Shown: positions 34,156 to 43,157 of the stretch, in pieces
How positions within the stretch are numbered: position 1 is the first letter of the stretch
How the letters are laid out: each line of letters starts with the position of its first letter
Source of the DNA: a bacterium
GTDB lineage: Bacteria; Actinomycetota; Thermoleophilia; Solirubrobacterales; Solirubrobacteraceae
Direction: 5' to 3'
Length of the DNA: 64,000 nt
Assembly (NCBI GenBank): GCA_021323635.1
Contig: JAJPKQ010000017.1
Span: 124,001 to 188,000, forward strand
Position numbers and translations under genes: made by a program
The notes under the pieces: model-generated
What the model saw: only the letters and a program-made list of their open reading frames with translations
The model's database searches: none
Told to the model about the DNA's origin: nothing

Positions 34156-35061
34156 TCAGGGCAGCTCGATCTCGCCGAGCGTGCGCACCTCGGTCTCAAG
34201 CTCGATGCCAAAGCGCTCCTGCACGCGTCTGCGCCCCTCGGCGATCAGCGCAAGGATGTCCGCCGTCGAGGCGCCGCCCGTGTTCTCGATGAAGTTCGCG
34301 TGCTTTATGGAGAAGCGCGCACCGCCGATGGCAAGCCCCCGGCAGCCTGCGGCCTCAAGCAGCTGGCCGGCGCTCCTGCCGTCTGCCAGCTCAGCGGATG
34401 GGTTCTTGAAGGTCGAGCCGAAGGTCTTGATGCCGCGCGGCTGGGCGTCGTGACGGCTCCTGCGCATCCTTGCGATCCGTGCCGCGATCGCCTCAGGATC
34501 CTCCTCTCGCAGGCGGAAGCAAGCGGCGGTCACGATCTCGCTGCCGGAGGCAAGCGCTGAGGAGCGGTAGCCGAAGCGCAGCGCGGAGGCCTCGCGGCGC
34601 GCGAGACCCTGTGCGGTTGCGATCTCGACGTGATCGAGAGCTTCAGCCAACTCGCCGCCGTAGGCGCCCGCGTTCATCCGCACCGCTCCGCCAACGCTGC
34701 CGGGGATGCTCACGCCGAACTCGATCCCTGCAAGCCCCGCCCGCGCCGCGCGCGCAGCGATCGCGGGCAGGCGCGCCGCACCGCCGCAGTCGATGCGGGT
34801 GTCGTGCACCTCGATCTTGGCAAGCTCGCGGCCAAGCTTGATCACCAGCCCGCGGACTCCGGCGTCGGCGACGAGCAGGTTTGAGCCCGAGCCGAGCACC
34901 GCCACGGGGAGGCCTTGCGCCTCGGCCCACGCCAGCAGCGTCACGACCTGCGCTGCGGAGCGCGCGCGCGCAAAGAGCTCCGCCGCGCCGCCCGCCCGAA
35001 TCGTCAGGTACGGCGCAAGCGCCACGTCGCGCTGCACGCCGGAGGGCAGCTCGCCGCTCAT
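34156..35061 (-). CDS. murB: UDP-N-acetylenolpyruvoylglucosamine reductase
   Basis: A protein of 301 residues. FAD-binding motifs are LTIRAGGAAELFARA, VLGSGSNLLVADAGVRGLVI and GIEFGVSIPGSVGGAVRMNAGAYG (catalytic region). The C-terminal part has GSTFKNPS with the proton-donor Ser/Lys environment and a final KHANFIENTGGASTADI. It reduces the enolpyruvyl ether to UDP-MurNAc. ATG 35061 overlaps the murC stop (ATGA). A 67-base gap follows before ftsQ. Confidence 0.97.
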   Translation of the reverse strand: MSGELPSGVQRDVALAPYLTIRAGGAAELFARARSAAQVVTLLAWAEAQGLPVAVLGSGSNLLVADAGVRGLVIKLGRELAKIEVHDTRIDCGGAARLPAIAARAARAGLAGIEFGVSIPGSVGGAVRMNAGAYGGELAEALDHVEIATAQGLARREASALRFGYRSSALASGSEIVTAACFRLREEDPEAIAARIARMRRSRHDAQPRGIKTFGSTFKNPSAELADGRSAGQLLEAAGCRGLAIGGARFSIKHANFIENTGGASTADILALIAEGRRRVQERFGIELETEVRTLGEIELP

Positions 35062-36509
35062 CGCGGCTCGCTCTGCGCCGTCGCAGCGACGCGGTCGCGC
35101 TCGCTTGCCAGCTCCTTTTGGAGCCCCGCCGAAGCCAGCGCGTGCGCCAGCCGATCGCAGTCCCCGGCGCCCATCACCACGCAGACGTCGCGCGCACGCA
35201 GGGCGCCCGCCAAAACCTGCAGGGCTTCGCGCTGGCGCGGGAGCCAGTAGACGGTCCGCCCGCGCGCGGCCTGCGCCGCGGCCGCTGCCACCAGCAGGCC
35301 GCTCACGCCCGGATGATCCTGCGCGCGCTCGCGCGCGGGGTAGACATCGAGACAGGCGACCACATCCGCAGCCGCAAGCGCCTGACCGAAGCGGTCAGCG
35401 AAGAGCGCGGTGCGCGAATAGAGGTGCGGCTGGAAGGCCGCGACGAGCCGCCCGCCCCGCTCCTCTGCGATCGGCCGCGCCGCTGCAAGCGTGGCCTGCA
35501 CCTCGCTTGGGTGGTGGGCGTAGTCGTCGTAGATCAGCGCTCCCGCGCCGCTGCTGCCAACCAGCTGCAGCCTGCGTGCAGCGCCGCTGAAGGAGGCGAG
35601 GCCGGCGGCTGCCAGCTTGAGGTCGGCCCCTGCCAGCTTTGCGGCCGCGAGCGCGCCCGCGGCATTGCAGGCGTTGTGGGCTCCGGGCACGCGCAGTTGC
35701 ACGCGCACCTCGCCAAAGCAGAAGTGCGCGCCTGAGCTGCTGAGCTCAAGCTGCTCAGGCGCGTAGGCAAGAGCGTCGCCCCTGCGCAGCGCAAGCAGCT
35801 CCGGGCGACTGCAGATCGCCGCCTTGGGCGCACGCTCGAGAAAGCTCGCGAAGAGCTCGCGCAGCTCCGCGAGCGAGGCGAAGGCATCGGCGTGGTCAAG
35901 CTCGACGTTGGTCAGCACCGCGATCTCGAGGCGCAGCGCAAGCAGCGAGCGATCGGACTCATCCGCCTCGACGATCAGCCACTCTCCATCGCTCCAGCCG
36001 CCGTTGGCGATGCCTGCGCCCGGCGCGGCGCCGATCAGCCATGAGGGGTCGAGGCCGGCGGCGCGAAAGGCATGCAGGCACATCGCCGCGGTTGTCGTCT
36101 TGCCGTGCGTGCCGGCGATCGCAACGGTGCGCTTGAGCGCTGAGAGCTCGCCAAGGAGCTCCGCGCGGGAGCGGCAGCGAAGGTTGCGCCGCCTGGCCTC
36201 GGCAAGCTCAGGGTTGTCCTGCGCGATGGCGCTGGATGCGACAACCTCGACGTCCGCTCCCGCCGGGATGTTCGCAGGGCTGTGTCCGATCACGACCGTC
36301 ATGACCTGATCGCGCGCAAGCGCCTCGGAGTAGCCTGAGGCCTGACGATCGGAGCCGCTCACCGTGGCGCCGAGCGCGGCGCAGGCGCGCGCATAGGCGC
36401 TCATCCCCGCCCCCCCTGCGCCGATGAAGTGGATACGCCGGCCCGCAAAGGAGGCGCTGGGCGCAGCGCCTGAGCCATCGTCCGACGGCGATCCGATCCG
36501 AGCGCTCAT
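35058..36509 (-). CDS. murC: UDP-N-acetylmuramate-L-alanine ligase
   Basis: A protein of 483 residues. The UDP-binding Rossmann start is RIHFIGAGGAGMSAYARACA. The ATP P-loop is IAGTHGKTTTAAM, with the later VEADESDRSLL, NVELDHAD and YAHHPSEVQATL motifs. It adds L-Ala to UDP-MurNAc, the first stem-peptide residue. ATG 36509 overlaps the murG stop (ATGA) and the stop overlaps murB. Confidence 0.97.
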   Translation of the reverse strand: MSARIGSPSDDGSGAAPSASFAGRRIHFIGAGGAGMSAYARACAALGATVSGSDRQASGYSEALARDQVMTVVIGHSPANIPAGADVEVVASSAIAQDNPELAEARRRNLRCRSRAELLGELSALKRTVAIAGTHGKTTTAAMCLHAFRAAGLDPSWLIGAAPGAGIANGGWSDGEWLIVEADESDRSLLALRLEIAVLTNVELDHADAFASLAELRELFASFLERAPKAAICSRPELLALRRGDALAYAPEQLELSSSGAHFCFGEVRVQLRVPGAHNACNAAGALAAAKLAGADLKLAAAGLASFSGAARRLQLVGSSGAGALIYDDYAHHPSEVQATLAAARPIAEERGGRLVAAFQPHLYSRTALFADRFGQALAAADVVACLDVYPARERAQDHPGVSGLLVAAAAAQAARGRTVYWLPRQREALQVLAGALRARDVCVVMGAGDCDRLAHALASAGLQKELASERDRVAATAQSEPR

Positions 36510-37639
36510 CGCCTCCTGCCCCCAGTTGCGGCAGCGGCAGCTTCCACCTCCTGCGCGATCAGCGCAGCCGCATCGGTTCTGCCCAGCGAGCGCGCCGCCG
36601 CGGCCATCCCTGCCAGGCGCTTGCGGTCGCCGAGCAGCTCGAGCACTGCCTGGGCAAGGCGCTCGCCGCTCAGCTCGCGATCCTCGATCACGACCGCCGC
36701 GCCCGCCGCGGCGATGCGCGCGGCGTTGGCGCGCTGGTGATCGGCTGCGGCGTGCGGATAGGGCACGAGGATCATCGGCGCCCCGTGCGCTGCCACCTCC
36801 AGAACGGAGCCGCCCGCGCGGCAGACGACAAGATCCGCCGCGGAGAGCGCGAGCGAGAGCGCCTGGGGCTCAAGCAGCTCCCGCAGCTCATATCCAGAGC
36901 CCTGCCGATCCTCGCCAAGCCCACGGGCAAGCTGCGCGTATTCGCGCGCGCCGGCGATGTGCAACACGCGCGCGCCGGCGCCGGCCAGCGGCGCCCTCGC
37001 AGCGAGCGCGGCAGCGTTGATCCGCGCCGAGCCGAGCGAGCCGCCGAAGATCACGACAAAAGGCTGGCCCTCAACGCAGCCAAGCTGCGCGCGCGCCTGC
37101 TCGCGCGCGATCGGCGCCGCGGGCAGCGGTCGCCCGGTCACGACGAACCGTCCGCCCCGAGCACCGGCGATCGGGAAGGCAAGGCAGACACACCGCGCGT
37201 GTCGCGCAAGGATGCGGTTGGCAAGCCCCAGGTGGCTGTCGGCCTCAGTCAGCACGAGCGGCAGCCGCAGCAGGATCGCCGCGGCGCCGACGATGCCGGC
37301 ACTGTAGCCGCCGCTCCCGAGCACGACATCGCAGCGCGCGCGCCGCAGCGCGCGCGCTGCGGCGATGACGCCCGCGCCGGAGCGCAGGAGCGCCCTTCCT
37401 GCGCGCAGCGGGTTGCGCCGGTCAAGGCCGGCGGCCGGGATGCGCTGCAGAGGGAAGCGCGCCTCCCGGACCAGCTGCACCTCCGCGCGATCGCCGCCGA
37501 TGACCGTGACGAGCGCGCCACGACGGCGAAGCTCGTCTGCCACCGCCAGCGCGGGCAGAACGTGGCCAGCGGTCCCCGCCGCCGCCACGGCGACGCGCAG
37601 CGGCTCTGCTCGCGGATCCTGTTCAGGCTGAACGTGCAC
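36506..37639 (-). CDS. murG: UDP-GlcNAc:lipid I N-acetylglucosaminyltransferase
   Basis: A protein of 377 residues from GTG 37639. It has the GT28 motifs: VAVAAAGTAGHVLPALAVAD (G-loop 1), LGSGGYSAGIVG (G-loop 2), EADSHLGLANRILA, FGGSLGSARINAA (G-loop 3) and CRAGGSVLEVAAHGAPMILV with PYPHAAADHQRANA. It makes lipid II at the inner membrane face. The frame stays open far upstream, but GTG 37639 overlaps ftsW by only 17 bases and puts the first strand soon after, so I prefer it to an ATG at 37774. Confidence 0.94.
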   Translation of the reverse strand: MHVQPEQDPRAEPLRVAVAAAGTAGHVLPALAVADELRRRGALVTVIGGDRAEVQLVREARFPLQRIPAAGLDRRNPLRAGRALLRSGAGVIAAARALRRARCDVVLGSGGYSAGIVGAAAILLRLPLVLTEADSHLGLANRILARHARCVCLAFPIAGARGGRFVVTGRPLPAAPIAREQARAQLGCVEGQPFVVIFGGSLGSARINAAALAARAPLAGAGARVLHIAGAREYAQLARGLGEDRQGSGYELRELLEPQALSLALSAADLVVCRAGGSVLEVAAHGAPMILVPYPHAAADHQRANAARIAAAGAAVVIEDRELSGERLAQAVLELLGDRKRLAGMAAAARSLGRTDAAALIAQEVEAAAAATGGRRR

Positions 37640-38882
37640 GCGCGGATCTTTGCGCGCGCGCCCCAGCGGTGCCGGCCGCTCGCGCCCCGGCGCCCCGGCC
37701 CACGCCGCCGGCCCCTGCCGCCAAGCGGTGCGGCGATCGCTGACGCGGGCGCCGGTCGGGGAGCGCGCGAACATGAGCGCTCGCGCCGCCGGCGACCGCC
37801 TGCAGCAGCCCGCTTGCGCAGCACATCACGATCAGAGAGGAGGCGCCGTAGGAGACGAAGGGCAGCGGCACGCCCGTCAGCGGCGCCAGCCCGAGCACGG
37901 CAAAGACGTTCAGCAGCGCCTGCGAGAGGATCAGCGCGCAGCAGCCCACCGCGATCATCGCTGAATAGAGGCTGCGCGCCTTGCGCGCCGTGCGCAGGCC
38001 GGCATAGGCGATCATGCCGTAGAGGGAGAGCAGCGCGCAGAGCCCGACCACGCCAAGCTCTTCGCCGATCACCGCGACGATGAAGTCGGTCGGTGCCTCG
38101 GGCAGGTAGAAGGCCTTCTGCACCGATTGCCCGGGGCCAACGCCGAAGATGCCGCCGTTGCCCACCGCGATCTGGGCCTGGACCTCCTGGAAGCCCGAAC
38201 CGGCGGCGTGCGCCCAGGGGTTCAGGAACGAGGTCAGCCGCGCGCGGGCATAGGGCTGGGCAAGCGCATAGAGCAGGACGACCAGCGCGAGCGCGCCCGC
38301 GATTCGGCCCAGATGCGAGAGCGGGATGCCCGCGGCGAGCAGCATCGCGAAGATCGTTGCGACGATCACCATGGCTGAGCCGATGTCCGGCTCGGAGGCG
38401 ACCAGCGCGGCCCCTGCGCCACAGACCAGCAGCAGCGGGCGCGCCAGCTCCTTGATGCTCATCACGCGAGCAGGCCGCTTGGCGATCAGCGTCGCCGAGT
38501 AGAGGATCAGGGCAAGCTTCATCAGTTCGGCGGGCTCGAAGATCAGCGGGCCGGCGCCCACCCAGCGGCGCCCGCCGTTGACGGAGACGCCGATGTGCGG
38601 GATGTGCACCGCGAGCACGAGCACGAAGGCGAGGACAAGCAGCGGTCCGGAGATGCGCGGGATCAGCTCGATACCGCGCCTTGAGGCTAGCGCCATGATC
38701 GCGAGGCCGACGCCGCCGAAGAGGATGAACTTGACCAGGTAGGAGGTGCCGCTGCCACCTTCCAGAACGCTGGTCGCAGAGGAGGCCGAGTAGACCATCA
38801 CCGCGCCGTAGGCAAGCAGGCAGAGCGTCGCGGTCAGCAGGATCCGCTGCTCGGTGCTCTGGGTGCGCGTCTGACGTGCCAT
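37623..38882 (-). CDS. ftsW: Lipid II polymerase FtsW (SEDS family)
   Basis: A protein of 419 residues with about ten membrane helices. SEDS motifs are present: VNGGRRWVGAGPLIFEPAEL, ASEPDIGSAMV, GIFGVGPGQSVQKAFYLPEA, PTDFIVAVIGEELG and LPFVSYGASSLIV. SEDS proteins polymerise glycan strands together with a class B PBP such as FtsI. The cytoplasmic tail after about residue 365 is basic and low complexity. It lies between murD and murG, the standard dcw position, but a Kelch/Ig-like gene is inserted upstream. Confidence 0.95.
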   Translation of the reverse strand: MARQTRTQSTEQRILLTATLCLLAYGAVMVYSASSATSVLEGGSGTSYLVKFILFGGVGLAIMALASRRGIELIPRISGPLLVLAFVLVLAVHIPHIGVSVNGGRRWVGAGPLIFEPAELMKLALILYSATLIAKRPARVMSIKELARPLLLVCGAGAALVASEPDIGSAMVIVATIFAMLLAAGIPLSHLGRIAGALALVVLLYALAQPYARARLTSFLNPWAHAAGSGFQEVQAQIAVGNGGIFGVGPGQSVQKAFYLPEAPTDFIVAVIGEELGVVGLCALLSLYGMIAYAGLRTARKARSLYSAMIAVGCCALILSQALLNVFAVLGLAPLTGVPLPFVSYGASSLIVMCCASGLLQAVAGGASAHVRALPDRRPRQRSPHRLAAGAGGVGRGAGARAAGTAGARAQRSARARSA

Positions 38883-38970
38883 CCGCGACCCTTTCGACGC
38901 TGGAGCGCAGATGCCTTGCCAGCGCCACCGCCACGCCGGCGAGAGCTGCGCTGCGGGCGCCCCGGCGGGA

Positions 38971-40326
38971 TCAGCGCCGCGGCACCAGCAGCGACCGCAC
39001 CGTCGCCTTCAGCTGCAGCTCCGTGACCTGAGGCGAGCAGCCGCCGGCGGCCTCTGGCACCGCGCTCACCCGCAGCGAGACGCGCAGCGCCTCCCCGATG
39101 CGCAGGCGGGCGGCAAGCGCCCTGGGCAGGGCGATGCGCAGCCTCCGCGCGCGCCTTACGGAGACAGAGAGCGCGCGCAGCGCTCGGCCTCTGGCCTTGC
39201 CCCGCAGGTGGAAGCGCAGCTCGGGCGTGATCCTCAGCGTTGCCGGGGCGCTGAGGCCCACCAGCAGCCGCAGCCCGAGCAGGTGGCGCTTGCCCACAAA
39301 GAGCGGTGAGCGCTTGGGCGTAATGCCTGCAATCTTGACGGCGAGCTTGGGGCAGAGCGGCGTCGTCGTTGCGTGGGTGGTTGTCGTGGTGGTGCTGGTG
39401 GTCGTCTGTGAGGTGATGCTCGAGCTGCTTGAGGTGGTCGTCGTGGTGCTCGTTGTCGTAGCTTCGATCTGGAAGGAGCGCTGAATGGACGGTGCCGCTT
39501 CGTAGTCGGCGTTGCCCGCCTGCGTCGCTTCGATCGTGCAGGTGCCCGGGGCGATCAGACGGGCGATCGCGCCGGAGACGCTGCAGGTTGCTGGCGTGAG
39601 CGACTTGAAGCTCACTTCAAGGTGCGAGGACGCGCTTGCGCTGAGCGCGACGCTCGCTTCGCTGAGCGTGTGGTTTGCAAGCGCTTCGAAGCTGATCGTC
39701 TGGCTGTCCTTGCCGACGGACACCGACTCCCCGGTGGCGTTGCAGGCGCCTGCCACTTCGCTGTTGTTCGCATCGCCGGAGTAGGTGGCGATCCAGCGGT
39801 AGGCGCCGGGCGCCGATGGAGCGTATTCAGGCGAGGAGTAGGCGCCATCGCCCGTGACGGCCACGGGCGGGGAGGTATAGGCGGGGGCGCCGGTGCAGGC
39901 TTCATCTTCGGGGCCGTACAGACGGAAGACTATCGAGCCGGTGGGGGCTTCCCCTCCTGCAAGGGTCGCTTCGTCCTTGACCTTGGCGCCGAGCCTGATC
40001 GCCGCCGGGGCGCTGGTGGCGAGGGTCGGGGCGGACTTGACGAAGGGAGCCAAGAGGTAGGTTTCGTTGCTCTCGCTGATCTCCGCGCGGCCGCCAAAGA
40101 GCACCATCTCTCCGGCGGCGGGGTCGTAGGCCATGGAGGCAGAGACACGGCCCGACGGGCTGGTGGTGATGGTCTGCTGTTCCCAGGTGGAGCCGTTGTA
40201 GGTCCAGGTTTCGTTGCTCTCGCTGGTTCCCGTGTAGCCGCCGAAGAGCACCATCTTGCCGGTGGCGGGGTCGTAGGCCATGGAGGCGCTTTCGCGTTCC
40301 GAGGGGCTGGTGCTGAGGGTCTGCAC
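38971..40326 (-). CDS. Exported Kelch/Ig-like repeat protein with Thr-rich linker
   Basis: From the first canonical start (GTG 40326) there are 451 residues. Two Kelch-like repeats come first (SMAYDPATGKMVLFGGYTG and SMAYDPAAGEMVLFGGRAE), then an Ig-like domain (about 110-205) and an MBG-like domain (QTISFEALANHTLSE to SIQRSFQIE, about 208-290). A Ser/Thr-only linker (about 291-320) precedes a basic C-terminal domain. The same frame continues upstream to 40497 and encodes a good signal peptide (SAIGGAAAVLALGIASLISL and LAFPTGALAAAPTP) without ATG/GTG/TTG, so the true N-terminus is uncertain. It sits between murD and ftsW, an unusual place. Confidence 0.72.
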   Translation of the reverse strand: MQTLSTSPSERESASMAYDPATGKMVLFGGYTGTSESNETWTYNGSTWEQQTITTSPSGRVSASMAYDPAAGEMVLFGGRAEISESNETYLLAPFVKSAPTLATSAPAAIRLGAKVKDEATLAGGEAPTGSIVFRLYGPEDEACTGAPAYTSPPVAVTGDGAYSSPEYAPSAPGAYRWIATYSGDANNSEVAGACNATGESVSVGKDSQTISFEALANHTLSEASVALSASASSHLEVSFKSLTPATCSVSGAIARLIAPGTCTIEATQAGNADYEAAPSIQRSFQIEATTTSTTTTTSSSSSITSQTTTSTTTTTTHATTTPLCPKLAVKIAGITPKRSPLFVGKRHLLGLRLLVGLSAPATLRITPELRFHLRGKARGRALRALSVSVRRARRLRIALPRALAARLRIGEALRVSLRVSAVPEAAGGCSPQVTELQLKATVRSLLVPRR

Positions 40327-40712
40327 CGACCATTCAGGCGTCGGTGCTGCTGCCAGGGCCCCCGTCGGGAACGCGAGCGAGATCAGCGAGGCGATGCCAA
40401 GGGCAAGGACGGCGGCAGCGCCGCCAATCGCGCTATTGCCTTTGGCGAAGGTCTGGGCAAGCTCTCTTTTATTTGGGTGGCCTCCAGGTCGAACGGGTCA
40501 TGAATTTGCCGCGCGGCGCCGGGTATCGCTCGAACAGCGGGTTGACAGCTGTACTAATCAGCAGCTCGGCATATGATCTAGGGAGCGGAAAGACTTTATG
40601 CGCTCAGCGCCGCCGGGCTGCCCGGATGGCAACCCGAGCAGCAGGGCCTTGCCACCTGGAGGGCTCGACCCGGCAGGCCACGGGCTGCCCTGCGAGGGTC
40701 GCGCAACCCCGC

Positions 40713-42119
40713 TCAGGAAGCGGCGCGCACCAGCTCGCGAAAGCGCTCCCCGCGCGCCTCAAAGGAGCTGAACTGGTCGAAGCTCGCACAGCCAGGGGAG
40801 AGCAGCACGACGTCGCCCGCGCGTGCGCGCTCGCGCGCCTCTCCAAGTGCGCGCTCGAGCGTCGCGCAGGCGATCATGCGCTCGTGCGCGCCGGCCAGCT
40901 CCGCAGCAATCCTCGGCGCGTCCTCGCCGATCAGGTAGACGGTGTGCACATGGCGCGCGAGGGGCGCGCGCAACGCGCGGAAGTCCTGGCCCTTGCCCTG
41001 CCCGCCGAGGATCAGGTGGATGCGTGGCGCAGCGCCCTCGCGGCTCTGTCCGTATGCGCGCAGCGCAACGAGCGTCGAGGCGATGTTGGTGGCCTTGGAG
41101 TCGTTGACGAAAAGGATGCCGCTTGCATCGGGCAGCTCCTCGAGGCGATGCGGCACGCCCGGGAAGTCGCGCAGGCCCGCGGTCACCGCCTCCGCGGGCA
41201 CCCCGATCGCAAGACATGCGGCGGCAGCCGCCAAGGCGTTGTCGCGATTGTGGGCCCCGCGCAGCGAGAGCTCTGAGCTCTCCAGCAGAGCGCGGGCGCG
41301 GGCGCCGGGACGCTCGTCGCAGCGCCAGTAGATGCGCCCAGCGCGCGCGAAGACATAGCTCGAGCGCCCGCCGAAGACGACCAGCCGCGCCGAGCGCCCG
41401 AGCGCGCGCACCTCATCGGCGAGGCTCGCATGAACCAGCGCGATGTCGCCCCTGCGCTGGTTGGCGAAGATCCGCAGCTTCGCCCGCTTGTAGTCCTCAA
41501 AGGAGCCGTGGCGGTCGAGGTGATCAGGGGCGATGTTCAGCAGCACCGCCGCCTCCGGCGCAAAGGCGCTTGCGTCCTCCAGCTGAAAGGAGGAGGTCTC
41601 GCAGATCACCCGCTGCGGCAGCGCAGAGTGGGCGTCGGCAAGCAGCAGCTCGCTCAGCGCGCTGCCGACGTTGCCGGCGCTTGCCACCGCGATCCCGGCA
41701 TGACGGTGGATGTGCGCTATCAGCTCTGTTGTCGTCGTCTTGCCGTTGGTGCCTGTAACCGCCACCACCGGCAGATCGAGCGTGCGCCAGGCCAGCTCCA
41801 GCTCGCCGATAACGCCAATGCCGCGCGCTCTCGCGGCATCGACAAGCGGCGCGCTTTGGGGAACGCCCGGGCTCTTCACAAGCGTCCGGATGCCCTCGAG
41901 CAGGCGCTCCGGTTCGCTGCCGAGGTGCAGCTGAATCCCCGCCTCCCGCAGCGCCCCTGCGCGCACCGGCATGCCCGCGTCCACGCCGATCACCCGCTCG
42001 CCGCGCGCCGCCAGCGCACGCGCGGCGGCAGCGCCCGACCGGGCCAGCCCGAGCACGAGATAGGGACCGGGCGGCGCCGGCGGGCGCCGCCCTGCGCGCG
42101 GGGAGCCCGACTCAGCCAC
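40713..42119 (-). CDS. murD: UDP-MurNAc-L-Ala:D-glutamate ligase
   Basis: A protein of 468 residues. It has the N-terminal YLVLGLARSGAAAARALAAR, KSPGVPQSAPL, the ATP P-loop AVTGTNGKTTTTELIAHI, LLNIAPDHLDRHGSFEDY and FVNDSKATN. It adds D-Glu to the stem peptide. I chose GTG 42119, which overlaps the mraY stop by 8 bases; a TTG at 42143 would also keep the frame. The next gene downstream is the exported Kelch protein rather than ftsW. Confidence 0.95.
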   Translation of the reverse strand: MAESGSPRAGRRPPAPPGPYLVLGLARSGAAAARALAARGERVIGVDAGMPVRAGALREAGIQLHLGSEPERLLEGIRTLVKSPGVPQSAPLVDAARARGIGVIGELELAWRTLDLPVVAVTGTNGKTTTTELIAHIHRHAGIAVASAGNVGSALSELLLADAHSALPQRVICETSSFQLEDASAFAPEAAVLLNIAPDHLDRHGSFEDYKRAKLRIFANQRRGDIALVHASLADEVRALGRSARLVVFGGRSSYVFARAGRIYWRCDERPGARARALLESSELSLRGAHNRDNALAAAAACLAIGVPAEAVTAGLRDFPGVPHRLEELPDASGILFVNDSKATNIASTLVALRAYGQSREGAAPRIHLILGGQGKGQDFRALRAPLARHVHTVYLIGEDAPRIAAELAGAHERMIACATLERALGEARERARAGDVVLLSPGCASFDQFSSFEARGERFRELVRAAS

Positions 42120-43080
42120 GGACCGACTGCCTGTAGATGACAAAGCCGATCGCCGCGCAGACCGCCGCGACGATCCAGAAGCGCAGGATGATCTTAGTCT
42201 CGGACCAGTTGCGCAGCTCGAAGTGGTGGTGGATCGGCGCCATCAGGAACACGCGCTTGCCGCGCAGGCGGAAGTAGGCAACCTGGATCAGCACCGAGAG
42301 CGCCTCGATCACAAAGATCCCGCCGAGCAGGATCAGCAGGATCTCGGTCTTGGTCATCACTGCAAGGCCCGCGATCGCGCCGCCGAGCGCAAGCGCGCCG
42401 GTGTCTCCCATGAAGATCGTCGCCGGGTAGGCGTTGAACCACAGGAAGCCCACACAGGCGCCGACAAGAACTGCGGAGAAGAGCGCAAGATCGTATTGGC
42501 CAGTGTATGCGGTCATCCCGACGTAGGCCAAACCGACAATCCCCACCGAGCCCGCCGCAAGACCGTCGAGGCCATCGGTGAGGTTCACTGCGCTCGTGGT
42601 GCCGGCAACGACCAGGTAGATGAGCAGCGGGTAGGCGGGCCCGAGGTCAAGCTCGCCGCTGAAGAAGCGCAGCTCGAGCGTCGGCTGCAGGCCTGCAACC
42701 TGCGTGGCGACGAGCCAGAGTCCGAGCGCGACCGCGATCGTCACGAACAGCTTCGTGCGTGCGCGCAGCCCCAGCGAGCGCTTGCGCGTGAGCTTGACGA
42801 GGTCATCGGCGAAGCCGAGCAGACCGCAGGCGACGGTCGCGCCATATACAGCAAGCGACCGTGATTCATAGTTTGAGAGGATCAGGAAGGAGATCGAGAG
42901 CGCAGCAAGGATGATCAGCCCGCCCATCGTCGGCGTGCCGGCCTTGGTGCGATGGCCGACCGGGCCCTCCTCGCGGATCTGCTGGCCAAACTCGCGCTCG
43001 CGCAGAAAGGCGATGAACTTGGGCGAGAGAAATATGCAGATCAGAAGCGCCGCGGTGCCCCCGATCAGGACGCGCCCCAT
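42112..43080 (-). CDS. mraY: Phospho-MurNAc-pentapeptide translocase
   Basis: A protein of 322 residues with about ten membrane helices. Signature segments: HRTKAGTPTMGGLIILAALS, GFADDLVKLT (catalytic DD), AVNLTDGLDGLAAG, GFLWFNAYPATIFMGDTGAL, and the HHH loop MAPIHHHFELRNWSE. It transfers phospho-MurNAc-pentapeptide to undecaprenyl phosphate to make lipid I. ATG 43080 lies 77 bases after murF. Confidence 0.97.
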   Translation of the reverse strand: MGRVLIGGTAALLICIFLSPKFIAFLREREFGQQIREEGPVGHRTKAGTPTMGGLIILAALSISFLILSNYESRSLAVYGATVACGLLGFADDLVKLTRKRSLGLRARTKLFVTIAVALGLWLVATQVAGLQPTLELRFFSGELDLGPAYPLLIYLVVAGTTSAVNLTDGLDGLAAGSVGIVGLAYVGMTAYTGQYDLALFSAVLVGACVGFLWFNAYPATIFMGDTGALALGGAIAGLAVMTKTEILLILLGGIFVIEALSVLIQVAYFRLRGKRVFLMAPIHHHFELRNWSETKIILRFWIVAAVCAAIGFVIYRQSVRG

Positions 43081-43157
43081 CAGCAGCGCCTCGAGTGCAA
43101 GACGCCGACACGCCGACAGAGGTCGCTCATGGCCGCAATGCTCCAGACCGCGTGTGC

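Noticed and set aside
36737-38934. Long open frames over murG and ftsW (448 codons plus strand, 561 codons minus strand)
   Set aside because: Both are out-of-frame readings of clear murG and ftsW sequence and are Arg-rich.
40542-40577. Plus-strand promoter TTGACA ... TATGAT
   Set aside because: The spacing is 24 bases, too long for a sigma-70 promoter, and no plus-strand gene follows.
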